Source: an uncultured Gemmatimonadales bacterium
GTDB lineage: Bacteria > Gemmatimonadota > Gemmatimonadetes > JACCXV01 > JAHWKZ01
Assembly (NCBI GenBank): GCA_947259315.1
Contig: CAMYLR010000004.1
Coordinates: 107,406-171,405, forward strand
Length of the DNA: 64,000 nucleotides
Direction: 5' to 3'
This document shows, in pieces, positions 10,133 through 18,747 of the stretch (position 1 is the first letter of the stretch; every line of letters starts with the position of its first letter). The notes under the pieces were generated by a model that was not told the origin of the DNA, did no database searches, and saw only the letters and a program-made list of their open reading frames with translations. Position numbers and translations under genes: made by a program.

Positions 10133-12425
10133 TTGCGCACCCCTCCCCCACCGATTTGGCGTCGCTCGTCGAGCGCACGGCCATCGCCACCGGCCCACGG
10201 GGGTGGCACTTGAATCGCCTCCGGCCAATCGAAGTCGGGCGCTTTCTTCGGACCCTCTCGCGGCTCCTCCTGCTTCGCCCTTCGCTTCAGAGCAGCCAAA
10301 ACCTTTTGCGGCGTCACTGGGACCTCATCGACTCGGGCGCCGACCGCATCGTAGACACCGTTCACGATCGCCGGTGGGATCGGCAGCAACGGGCCCTGGC
10401 CCACTTCTTTGGCGCCAAACGGTCCGTTGGGATCGGGATCCTCGATCAAGTACGTGTGCACCCGACACATCTCGTGGGTGGTCGGACTCTTGTACTCGAG
10501 CATCGACGGGTGGTGGTGAACGATGTTGCGATTCCCGCGGTACGTCATCTCCTCCATCAGCGCCTCGCCGAGCCCCATGTAGACCGATCCCTCGACCTGG
10601 CCGATCGCGACCACCGGGTTGATCGCCTGTCCGATGTCGTGCGCGATCCAGACATCGTCGACTTTGGTCTCACCGGTATCGACATCGACGGACACCTCGG
10701 CCACCGTCGCCGAATACGAGTAGGCCGGGCTCGGCCCGACGCCGGCGCCGCGATAACGCCCAGGCGAGCGTGGCGGCGTGTACGAGCCGACGGTGCCGAT
10801 CGTCCCGAACTGCGACTCCGCCAGCACGACCGCTTCAGCGAAAGTCATCGTGCAGTCGGGATCTTGAACGTCGAACACTTGACCGTCGGCCATCGCGACC
10901 CGGACTCCTGGCACGTCCCACTTCTCGGCGACCGACCGGACGAGGAGCTCGCGCGCTCGTTCGGCCGCTTGCAGCGCCGCGTTGCCCGTCATCAACGTGA
11001 CCCGGCTCGAATACGAACCGAGGTCGACCGGGGTCAACGAAGTGTCGGCGGTGACGATATCGATCTCGAACGGATTTATGCCGAGGACCTCGGCGACGAC
11101 GTAGGCGAGCACCGAGTCCGACCCTTGACCGATCTCGGTCGAGCCGCAGAAAACGGTCACCCCGCCGCCACGATCGAGCTTTAGCTGCACGCCAGAGTGC
11201 GGCATGTTGTTCCAATAGATCGGCAACCCGGCGCCCGAGATGTATGACCCACAGGCGAGCCCCAATCCCTTCCCTTCGGGCAGCTTGCCGTAGCGATCGT
11301 TCCACCCCGACTCGGCGACGACCTTCTCGATACAGGCGCCGAGTCCCATCGATCCGATCTTCAGGTAGTTGGCGGTCACCGAATCGGGCTCGACCAAGTG
11401 ATCGAGCCGCATCCGAGCCGGGTCGAGACCCAGCTTCTCGGCCGCCTTGTCGATGTGGACCTCGAGTGCGAACCGGGGCTGTGGCGTCCCGTGTCCGCGT
11501 TTGGGACCGCAGGGTGGCTTGTTGGTAAACACCCGCAAGCCTTCGAACTTGTAGGCCGCCACCGGGTAGGTGACGGTTTGCAGCGCACCGGTACCGGCCG
11601 ACCGGTGCGGCGAGAGAGCTCGGCCACAACGATCTCATGATTGAAAGGGTCCGACTTGCCACCGAATCCACCGCCGTTGGGTGTGGCGATCACACGGATC
11701 CGGCTGGGCGCCATTTCGAGCACCGTGGCCAATGCTCGGTGGACGTAGTGCGGCGTCTGGCTCGACGACCAAAGCGTCAGCCGATCATCTGGCCGGTAGT
11801 CGGCCAACGCGGCGTGCTGCTCCATCGGCAGATGGGTGTTCCCCTCGTAGAACAACAGGTCTTCTTGGACGAGGTCGGCCTCGGCCAACTCGGCCTCAAC
11901 ATCGCCGAACTCGAGCGCGATCGCCTTGTGAACATTGTGCGCGTCACCGTACGGGTGGATCGCTGGATCGTCGCCATCGAGTGCGTCTGCGATGTCGACC
12001 ACCGAATCGAGCGGTGCGTACTCCACCTCGATCAGCTCGCACGCTTCGAACGCGGTCTCCTCGTCGATCGCGGCCACCGCCGCCACCGGATCGCCGATAA
12101 ACCGCACCTTGTCGATACACAGCGCGTGCTCATCCTGGCTGACCGGCAGGATGCCATACGGGGTCGGCAGGTCGCGTCCTAGCAGCACCGCCACCACACC
12201 GGGATACTCCTCCGCTCGCTGAGTGTCGATCGACACGATCTCGGCGTGCGGAGTCGTCGAGCGCAACATCCGGCAGTGTAGCATTCGCGGCAGAAAGAGA
12301 TCGTCGGCGAACCTGGTGCGACCGGTGACCTTGGCGACCGCGTCCACCTTGGGCAGCGAGGTGCCGACGACGCGCAATCGGGCCTCGGTCTCTGCCTTTC
12401 GCGGCGGGGTCTTAACCGGCGCCAT
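10129..12425 (-). pseudogene. xanthine dehydrogenase family molybdopterin-binding (large) subunit, disrupted by internal deletion plus frameshift
   Basis: N-terminal part in one frame (ORF 11376-12458: ...GGGFGGKSDPFNHEIVVAELSRRTGRPV) and C-terminal part in another (ORF 10129-11562: ...ALQTVTYPVAAYKFEGLRVFTNKPPCGPKRGHGTPQPRF); about 55-57 residues missing relative to the intact paralogue at 15274-17448. Confidence 0.85.
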
Positions 12426-12957
12426 AGAGCATCTCTCTGGTCGGTTCGCCGGGCTCACCGCGCATGCGGGCAGCGGCCAGCTCGACCGCTTCGTAGATCT
12501 TCAGATAACCGGTGCAGCGACACAGGTTGCCGCCAAGAGCGGTTTCGATATCGGCCCGTGAAGGTTGTGGGTTGTCATCCAACAGGGCCTTCGCCGCCAA
12601 CACGAACCCGGGTGTGCAATAGCCACACTGGGCGGCGCCCAACTCGACAAACGTCTGCTGGAGCGGGTGTAGGCCGTCGGCCGACTCGAGGCCTTCGACG
12701 GTCGTCACGTCATGGCCTTCCAACGTCGCCGGCAAAGCGAGGCACGACAGAACTGGTTGGCCGTCAACAAGCACCGTACATGTACCGCACTCACCGAGCT
12801 CGCAGCCATGCTTAGTACCGGTCAATCCAATGTCTTCACGCAGCACTTCGAGCAGTGTCTTGTGGACGGGCACGGAGACCGCATGTGGCTCGCCATTGAC
12901 GCGCAGCTCCAGTGAGACACTGGCGCCTGCTTCGATCGCTTTGCTGGGTGGTGCCAT
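12412..12957 (-). CDS. xanthine dehydrogenase family, [2Fe-2S] subunit (CoxS-like)
   Basis: GTKHGCELGECGTCTVLVDG and QCGYCTPGFVLAAKALLDDNP ... GGNLCRCTGYLKIYEAV. Confidence 0.95.
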   Translation of the reverse strand: MAPPSKAIEAGASVSLELRVNGEPHAVSVPVHKTLLEVLREDIGLTGTKHGCELGECGTCTVLVDGQPVLSCLALPATLEGHDVTTVEGLESADGLHPLQQTFVELGAAQCGYCTPGFVLAAKALLDDNPQPSRADIETALGGNLCRCTGYLKIYEAVELAAARMRGEPGEPTREMLYGAG

Positions 12958-13051
12958 GAAGCCCAATCTACCGACCGGATAGAGGTGTCGCATCCGGGAT
13001 ACGAGTGGCACACGGTTTGCTAAACGCCAGCCGCATCACGAACTTGGCGCT

Positions 13052-13483
13052 ATGCCTGATTCCAGTGAGCCCATCGATCGGCGCCTGATCGTCGTTGGCG
13101 ATCGCGTCCTTATCGAGCCCGACGAAGGCGAACACCGAACGGAAGTCGGCCTCTACCTGCCACGGTGGGCGGTCGAAAAGGAGTCGGTCCAGGCTGGCCG
13201 GATCGTCGCCTGCGGACCCGGCATTCCGCTGCCAGATCCAGGCGACGTCGAGGACGAGCCGTGGAAGGTCGCCGAGGGCTCGGTCCGGCACGTTCCGATG
13301 CAAGCCCACGTCGGTGACTACGCGATCTTTCTGCGCAAGGCATCCGTCGAAGTCAAGTTCGAGGGGCGCACGTATCTGATCGTCCCCCAAGGCGCGATCT
13401 TGATGCTCGAGCGCAACCCCGAAGAGAGCCCGATCGACGAGCTGCTCGACAGCGAGCCCGACGACTTCGACGACCTCTCGTGA
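13052..13483 (+). CDS. GroES/Cpn10-like co-chaperonin family protein
   Basis: VVGDRVLIEPDEGEHRTEVGLYLP ... GRIVACGPG ... VGDYAIF ... FEGRTYLIVPQGAILMLE. Confidence 0.8.
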   Translation: MPDSSEPIDRRLIVVGDRVLIEPDEGEHRTEVGLYLPRWAVEKESVQAGRIVACGPGIPLPDPGDVEDEPWKVAEGSVRHVPMQAHVGDYAIFLRKASVEVKFEGRTYLIVPQGAILMLERNPEESPIDELLDSEPDDFDDLS

Positions 13484-13506
13484 ACCGAAGCTCCTAGGTC
13501 GGTCTC

Positions 13507-14124
13507 GTGGGCCTGTACGCGGAACGGATCTTTCCCTGGCTCATGGAGCGATCCGACCCCGATGAGCTCAAAGCCGAGCGGTATGCGGCGGTAAGCGACG
13601 CCACCGGCGAAGCGCTCGAGATCGGTGTCGGCACCGGTGCCAACTTCGCCCACTACCCATCGACGGTTACCGCTGTTACGGCGATCGAACCCTCGCGCGG
13701 TATGAACACCCGGGCCCGACGAGCGCGAGCCCAGGCAGCGATGCCCGTCCGGTTGGTCGCCGGTAATGGCCAGTCGCTTCCCTTCGCGAGCGGATCGTTC
13801 GACACCGTGCTCGCGCTCTTCGTTCTGTGCACGATTCCCGATCCGGAGCAAACACTGAGCGAGACCCGACGGGTTCTGAAGCCTGACGGGAGCCTGCTGT
13901 TCTTGGAGCACGTCTCAGCCCCGGAGCCCGGGGTCCGACGCTGGCAGCGGCGGATCGAACCGGTTTGGAAGCGCATCGGGTGCGGCTGTCACCTGACGCG
14001 CGACACGGAGTCAAAAATCGCCGACGCCGGCTTCGAGGTCACTTCGATCGATCGCTACTGGCTCACAAAAGCGCCGCGCATCGTCGGCTGGGTTATCCGC
14101 GGCTCGGCCCGCGTCGCGACGTAG
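13507..14124 (+). CDS. class I SAM-dependent methyltransferase
   Basis: ALEIGVGTGANFAHYP (motif I), LPFASGSFDTVLALFVLCTIPD, GTG start. Confidence 0.9.
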   Translation: MGLYAERIFPWLMERSDPDELKAERYAAVSDATGEALEIGVGTGANFAHYPSTVTAVTAIEPSRGMNTRARRARAQAAMPVRLVAGNGQSLPFASGSFDTVLALFVLCTIPDPEQTLSETRRVLKPDGSLLFLEHVSAPEPGVRRWQRRIEPVWKRIGCGCHLTRDTESKIADAGFEVTSIDRYWLTKAPRIVGWVIRGSARVAT

Positions 14125-14622
14125 CTACTCGGCGGTCGTCCGCACCCCCAACTCACGATCCAGCATCAACAGTGCGGCGCTGTTGTCGCCGACGAGCTTG
14201 AGCTGATCGACCAGTTGCTTGGCGGTCGCTTCTTCCTCCACCTGCTCGGTCACAAACCACTGCAGCAAGGTCTGGGTCGGGTAGTCCTTGTGTTTGACCG
14301 CCAGCTCGTACAGCTCGTTGATGCGCTGGGTCACTTTCTGCTCGTGACCCAGCGCCGCTTCCATGACCGCTAGCGGGGACTCAAAATCGGATTGCGGCTT
14401 GTCGAGCGCCTGTAAGTCGATCCGCCCATCTCGGTCTTGCACGAAATCGAAGATCTTCATCGCATGAGCGATCTCCTCTTCGCGCTGCATTCGCATCCAG
14501 TGCGCGAACCCTTCCAGATTCTCGGCCGTGAAGTACGCCGACATCGATAGATAGAGATAGGCGGCATACAGCTCGTTCTTGATCTGATCATTTAGCGCCT
14601 TCTCAAGCTCTTTGTTCAACAT
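14125..14622 (-). CDS. ferritin
   Basis: MLNKELEKALNDQIKNELYAAYLYLSMSAYF ... EEEIAHAMKIFDFVQDRDGRI ... WFVTEQVEEE. Confidence 0.95.
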   Translation of the reverse strand: MLNKELEKALNDQIKNELYAAYLYLSMSAYFTAENLEGFAHWMRMQREEEIAHAMKIFDFVQDRDGRIDLQALDKPQSDFESPLAVMEAALGHEQKVTQRINELYELAVKHKDYPTQTLLQWFVTEQVEEEATAKQLVDQLKLVGDNSAALLMLDRELGVRTTAE

Positions 14623-14805
14623 CAAATCGCTCCTCGCTAGGCCCATCAGAGGGCAGGTGGCATGGGTCTTCCATGGGTACGGATGAACGGTCTGCCGGAC
14701 CCGAATGGTGCATCGGACTGGCCGCCCGCGCAACCCGCGGAAACAATCCGCGCCTGTCGTCCGTAATAAACGATAGACGACCCCCGAACGAGAGGTTAGA
14801 GGGAG

Positions 14806-14913
14806 ATGTGGGAGATTATCGCGATCCTGATCGGCACGTCGATTCTGGCTGGGCTCAAGCCCAGTCGGGAGCAGGCACAGAAAGCGCGGGCGGAAGCCCG
14901 CCAGCGGCACTAG
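14806..14913 (+). CDS. candidate 35-aa small membrane protein
   Basis: Hand-translated MWEIIAILIGTSILAGLKPSREQAQKARAEARQRH*, purine-rich gagg upstream; hydrophobic N-terminus and charged tail. Confidence 0.35.
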   Translation: MWEIIAILIGTSILAGLKPSREQAQKARAEARQRH

Positions 14914-15273
14914 CGACTGATCCTACCGGGGCGCAAATCACGTTCAATCACAGGTTGACGTGAGCGCCGCCTATTCATTCTACTGCAAGTATTTACGTGC
15001 TTTGAGGTACACCCCCACCGGGGTGCGATCACAGGCTAGAACGGGGCCCAGCTGAGGGCCTGCAGAAACGTGAGAATAACGGCGGTGCGGGTCATCATGT
15101 CCCCCGTCTCGACGGGTCATTGATAGCGGTCGCAGGCTGTCTCCCGGTTGCACGATGCGGGCCGATGCCCAACGGGACTGGGCCGCACGGGTTGCTTCCT
15201 CAACCCAACGAACGGCAACTTGGTCACCCGATCGGCGCCGGGACGCCCAGCGCCGACTCTCGCATTCTGCGGT

Positions 15274-17448
15274 ATGTCGTTTTGCCTTAGGGGGCCGGTG
15301 GATCGCATCGAGGGACTCGCCAAGCTGACCGGCGCCGAGCGCTACGTGGATGATCTGCCGCTCGACGGGATGCTGTGGGGAATGACCGTCCGTAGCCCCG
15401 CGCCGCGTGGACGCGTTACCGGCGTCCATTTTGGCTCCGGCGTCGACTGGAGTGAGTTTGTGGTCGTCGATCACCACGACATCCCGGGCGACAACACGGT
15501 GCTCCTGATCGAAACCGACCAGCCGCTGCTGGCTGGCGAGTACGTTCGCCACGCCGAAGAACCGATCGCGCTCGTCGCGCATCGTTCGCGAGAGATGGTC
15601 CGGCGGGCGATTCGCGAGATCGAGGTCACGATCGATCCCGACCCGCCGATCTTCGACTTCACCGCCGAACCGACCCAGGACCAGATCCAGCACGGCTCTG
15701 ACAACGCCCTCAAACGAATCGATATCACAAAAGGCGATGTCGACGCTGCCCTGGTGCGGGCGGCCCGCGTTGTCGAAGGCGAGTACCGGACCGGATCACA
15801 AGAGCACGTCTACCTGGAGAACCAAGGCATGATCGCCTGGGAAGAGGACGGCGTGCTCGTCATCAAGGGCAGCCTGCAGTGCCCGTTTTACGTTCTCAAA
15901 GCAGCCGTCCGCGCGCTGGGCAGGGACAGCGACCACGTGCGGATCGTTCAGACCCCGACCGGTGGTGGCTTCGGCGGCAAAGAAGAGTACCCGTCGATGA
16001 TCGCGCTCCACGCGGCGTTGCTCGCACTCAAGGCCGAGCAGCCGGTCAGGATCATCTACGATCGAGGCGAAGACATGCGCGCCACGACCAAGCGCCATCC
16101 GTCGCTGGTCCGGCACCGCACCGGCGTCGACGGTGATGGTCGGCTGGTGGCCCAGGACATCGACGTCGCGCTCGACGGTGGTGCCTACGTCACGCTGTCC
16201 CCGGTCGTCCTGAGCCGAGGCGTGATCCACGCCGCGGGACCATACGCTTGCGACAACGTCCGAATTCGTGGTCGCGCGATGCTGACCAACTCCCCGCCCC
16301 ACGGTGCGTTTCGAGGTTTTGGCGCGCCCCAGACCCACTTCGCCAACGAGCGCCACATGGACGTCATCGCGGCAACAATCGGTATCGACCCCGACGAGTT
16401 TCGACGTCGCAACTTGATCGTTGACGGCCAGACCACCGCCACCGGGCAACGGATCACCGATGGCACCGACCGGGTGGCGTTGCTCGACCACGCGCTCGAG
16501 CTATCGAGTTATCACGAGCGGCAAGACAAGCATCGCTCGCTCAACGCGTCCCACCCCTACCTGCGGCGCGGAATCGGGCTAGCGGCCTTTCATCACGGCG
16601 CCGGGTTCACCGGCAGTGGTGAGGTCATGCTCGCGTCCGAGCTCCACTTGGCGGGTTTGCCGGATGGGCGGATCGAAGTCTTGAGTGCCAACATCGAGAT
16701 GGGTCAAGGCACGTTGACGGTGTTCACCAAGCTGGTCTGTGACCGACTCGGCTTACGACCCGAACACGTCGTTATCGCCGATGCCGATACCGGTCGGGTT
16801 CCCGATAGCGGTCCGACCGTTGCTTCGCGAACGACCATGGTCGTCGGCCGATTGGTCGACGATTCCGATACCGGCGATCGAGTGACGCAGGCGATCATCG
16901 ACTGGCATGTCGAGCGCGACGAGCCGCTCGTCGGTCACGCCAAGTACGAACCACCACCGGGGATCGAGTGGGATGAGACGACGTACACGGGCGACGCCTA
17001 CGCGACCTACGGCTGGGCGACGTACGTCGCCGAGGTCGAGGTCGATCTGCGCACTTACACCGCGCGTGTGACTGATTTCGTCGCTGTCCAGGACGTCGGC
17101 ACCGTTCTGCACGAGACACTCGCCCGGGGTCAGATACAGGGCGGTGTCGTTCAAGCGATCGGCTGGGCGTTGACCGAGGAGTGCGCCTGGAGCAACGGTG
17201 TCATGCAGAACAACCAACTCACGAACTACATCATCCCGACCAGCGACGACGTGCCGCCGATCCGGGTGAGCTTCGTCGAGAACCCGTTCGCTCATGGTCC
17301 GCACGGCGCTAAGGGACTCGGTGAACTACCGATGGATGGTCCCGCTCCGGCGATCGCTAACGCCGTCGCGCGCGCCATCGACGCCGATCCGCGCGCGATC
17401 CCGTTGACACCCGAGCACCTGATGGATCTCCTCTCCAATGGACGCTGA
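15274..17448 (+). CDS. xanthine dehydrogenase molybdopterin-binding subunit
   Basis: GPVDRIEGLAKLTGAERYVDDLPL, TPTGGGFGGKEEYPS, ALDGGAYVTLSPVV, GAFRGFGAPQTHFANE, VASRTTMVVG; neighbouring small and FAD subunits. Confidence 0.95.
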   Translation: MSFCLRGPVDRIEGLAKLTGAERYVDDLPLDGMLWGMTVRSPAPRGRVTGVHFGSGVDWSEFVVVDHHDIPGDNTVLLIETDQPLLAGEYVRHAEEPIALVAHRSREMVRRAIREIEVTIDPDPPIFDFTAEPTQDQIQHGSDNALKRIDITKGDVDAALVRAARVVEGEYRTGSQEHVYLENQGMIAWEEDGVLVIKGSLQCPFYVLKAAVRALGRDSDHVRIVQTPTGGGFGGKEEYPSMIALHAALLALKAEQPVRIIYDRGEDMRATTKRHPSLVRHRTGVDGDGRLVAQDIDVALDGGAYVTLSPVVLSRGVIHAAGPYACDNVRIRGRAMLTNSPPHGAFRGFGAPQTHFANERHMDVIAATIGIDPDEFRRRNLIVDGQTTATGQRITDGTDRVALLDHALELSSYHERQDKHRSLNASHPYLRRGIGLAAFHHGAGFTGSGEVMLASELHLAGLPDGRIEVLSANIEMGQGTLTVFTKLVCDRLGLRPEHVVIADADTGRVPDSGPTVASRTTMVVGRLVDDSDTGDRVTQAIIDWHVERDEPLVGHAKYEPPPGIEWDETTYTGDAYATYGWATYVAEVEVDLRTYTARVTDFVAVQDVGTVLHETLARGQIQGGVVQAIGWALTEECAWSNGVMQNNQLTNYIIPTSDDVPPIRVSFVENPFAHGPHGAKGLGELPMDGPAPAIANAVARAIDADPRAIPLTPEHLMDLLSNGR

Positions 17449-17929
17449 CGCGAACATGCCACCGATGAGCCGGCCACCGATCGAAGTGCCATTCACGCTC
17501 AACGGGATGGAGGTTACGGTGTCGATCGATCCCGCCGAGCGGTTGCTCGACACGTTGCGCTATCGATTGGGCATGACCGGCAGCAAGGAAGGGTGCGGTG
17601 AGGGCGAGTGCGGAGCGTGCACCGTGCACGTCGACGACATACCGGTGAACTCGTGTTTGATCCCGACCTATCAGGTGCGCAACGCGCAGGTGCGGACGAT
17701 CGAGTCGATCGACCCGAGCGACGTCGGTGCCCTGCTCAGCTCTGGCGCCACCCAATGCGGAGCGTGCACGCCGGGCGTCGTCATGACCGCGGTGTGGGTA
17801 CGGGAGCACCCGGAGCTGCTCGAGACGCATACGCTGCGTGAGCTGATGGCCGGCAATCTGTGCCGGTGCACTGGCTACGACGGAATCATCGATGGTGTGC
17901 GTCGATCGCTCGACGAGGGTCAACCGTGA
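17438..17929 (+). CDS. xanthine dehydrogenase [2Fe-2S] subunit
   Basis: GSKEGCGEGECGACTVHVDD, TQCGACTPGVVMTAVW, GNLCRCTGYDGI. Confidence 0.95.
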   Translation: MDADANMPPMSRPPIEVPFTLNGMEVTVSIDPAERLLDTLRYRLGMTGSKEGCGEGECGACTVHVDDIPVNSCLIPTYQVRNAQVRTIESIDPSDVGALLSSGATQCGACTPGVVMTAVWVREHPELLETHTLRELMAGNLCRCTGYDGIIDGVRRSLDEGQP

Positions 17930-18747
17930 GCGTCTTCATGCCGACGACGCTCGCCGAGGCGCTCGAGATACAACGCGACGAAGACGCAACCCCGATGGCC
18001 GGTGGGACCGACTTGCTCGTTCACTGGCCCGAGCAGCTCGAGCTTCACGATCGCGACTACTTGGACTTATGGGGCATCGACGAGCTGCGTCGCATCGAAT
18101 GGTCGGACGACACGCTCGAGCTCGGCGCGCTCACCACGTACTGGGACGTCATCACCGACGCCAAGATCGGTGCCGCCTTTCCGTTGCTAGTCGACGCCGC
18201 GCGCCAGATCGGCGCCGTACAGATCCAGTCTCGCGGCACATGGGCTGGCAACATCGCCAACGGTTCTCCGGCCGCTGATGGCGTCCCGGTCTTGATGGCG
18301 TACGGCGCATCGGTGGTGATCGCTTCACACGACAAGCACCGGCAGGTACCACTGGAGCGATTCTACGCCGGCTACAAGGAGATGGACTTGGCGCCAGACG
18401 AGCTGATCGTGGCGATCCGGATACCGAACCGGACGTATCGGCACGAACGGTTTATAAAAGTCGGGTCACGCCGCGCTCAGGCGATCGCCAAAGTGGGCGC
18501 GGCGCTCGTATCGAACGGCTCGGGGTGGCGTGTAGTCGCCAGCAGCGTCGCACCAACGATTCGGCGGTGCCCGACGATCGAAGCCCAGATCTCAGATGGC
18601 GAGCCGCTCAGCTCTCCTGACGATCTGTTGCCGGCCATTCGGGCCGATGTCTCACCGATCGATGATCTGCGATCGACCGCGGCGTACCGCGAACGGGTGA
18701 TGAGCCGCGTGCTTTATTATGCGATTGAGGAAATGAGCCACCGATGA
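17926..18747 (+). CDS. xanthine dehydrogenase FAD-binding subunit
   Basis: MPTTLAEALEIQ, PMAGGTDLLVHW, IGAVQIQSRGTWAGNIANGSPAADGVP; GTG start at 17926 overlapping upstream stop. Confidence 0.93.
   Translation: MSVFMPTTLAEALEIQRDEDATPMAGGTDLLVHWPEQLELHDRDYLDLWGIDELRRIEWSDDTLELGALTTYWDVITDAKIGAAFPLLVDAARQIGAVQIQSRGTWAGNIANGSPAADGVPVLMAYGASVVIASHDKHRQVPLERFYAGYKEMDLAPDELIVAIRIPNRTYRHERFIKVGSRRAQAIAKVGAALVSNGSGWRVVASSVAPTIRRCPTIEAQISDGEPLSSPDDLLPAIRADVSPIDDLRSTAAYRERVMSRVLYYAIEEMSHR

Noticed and set aside
9847-11184. 445-aa plus-strand ORF
   Set aside because: Antisense to the CoxM/CoxL genes; low-complexity R/H/D-rich translation typical of shadow ORFs in GC-rich DNA.
14980-15693. 237-aa minus-strand ORF spanning the XDH leader
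   Set aside because: Mostly antisense to the XDH large subunit; no motif or RBS, so not treated as a real gene.
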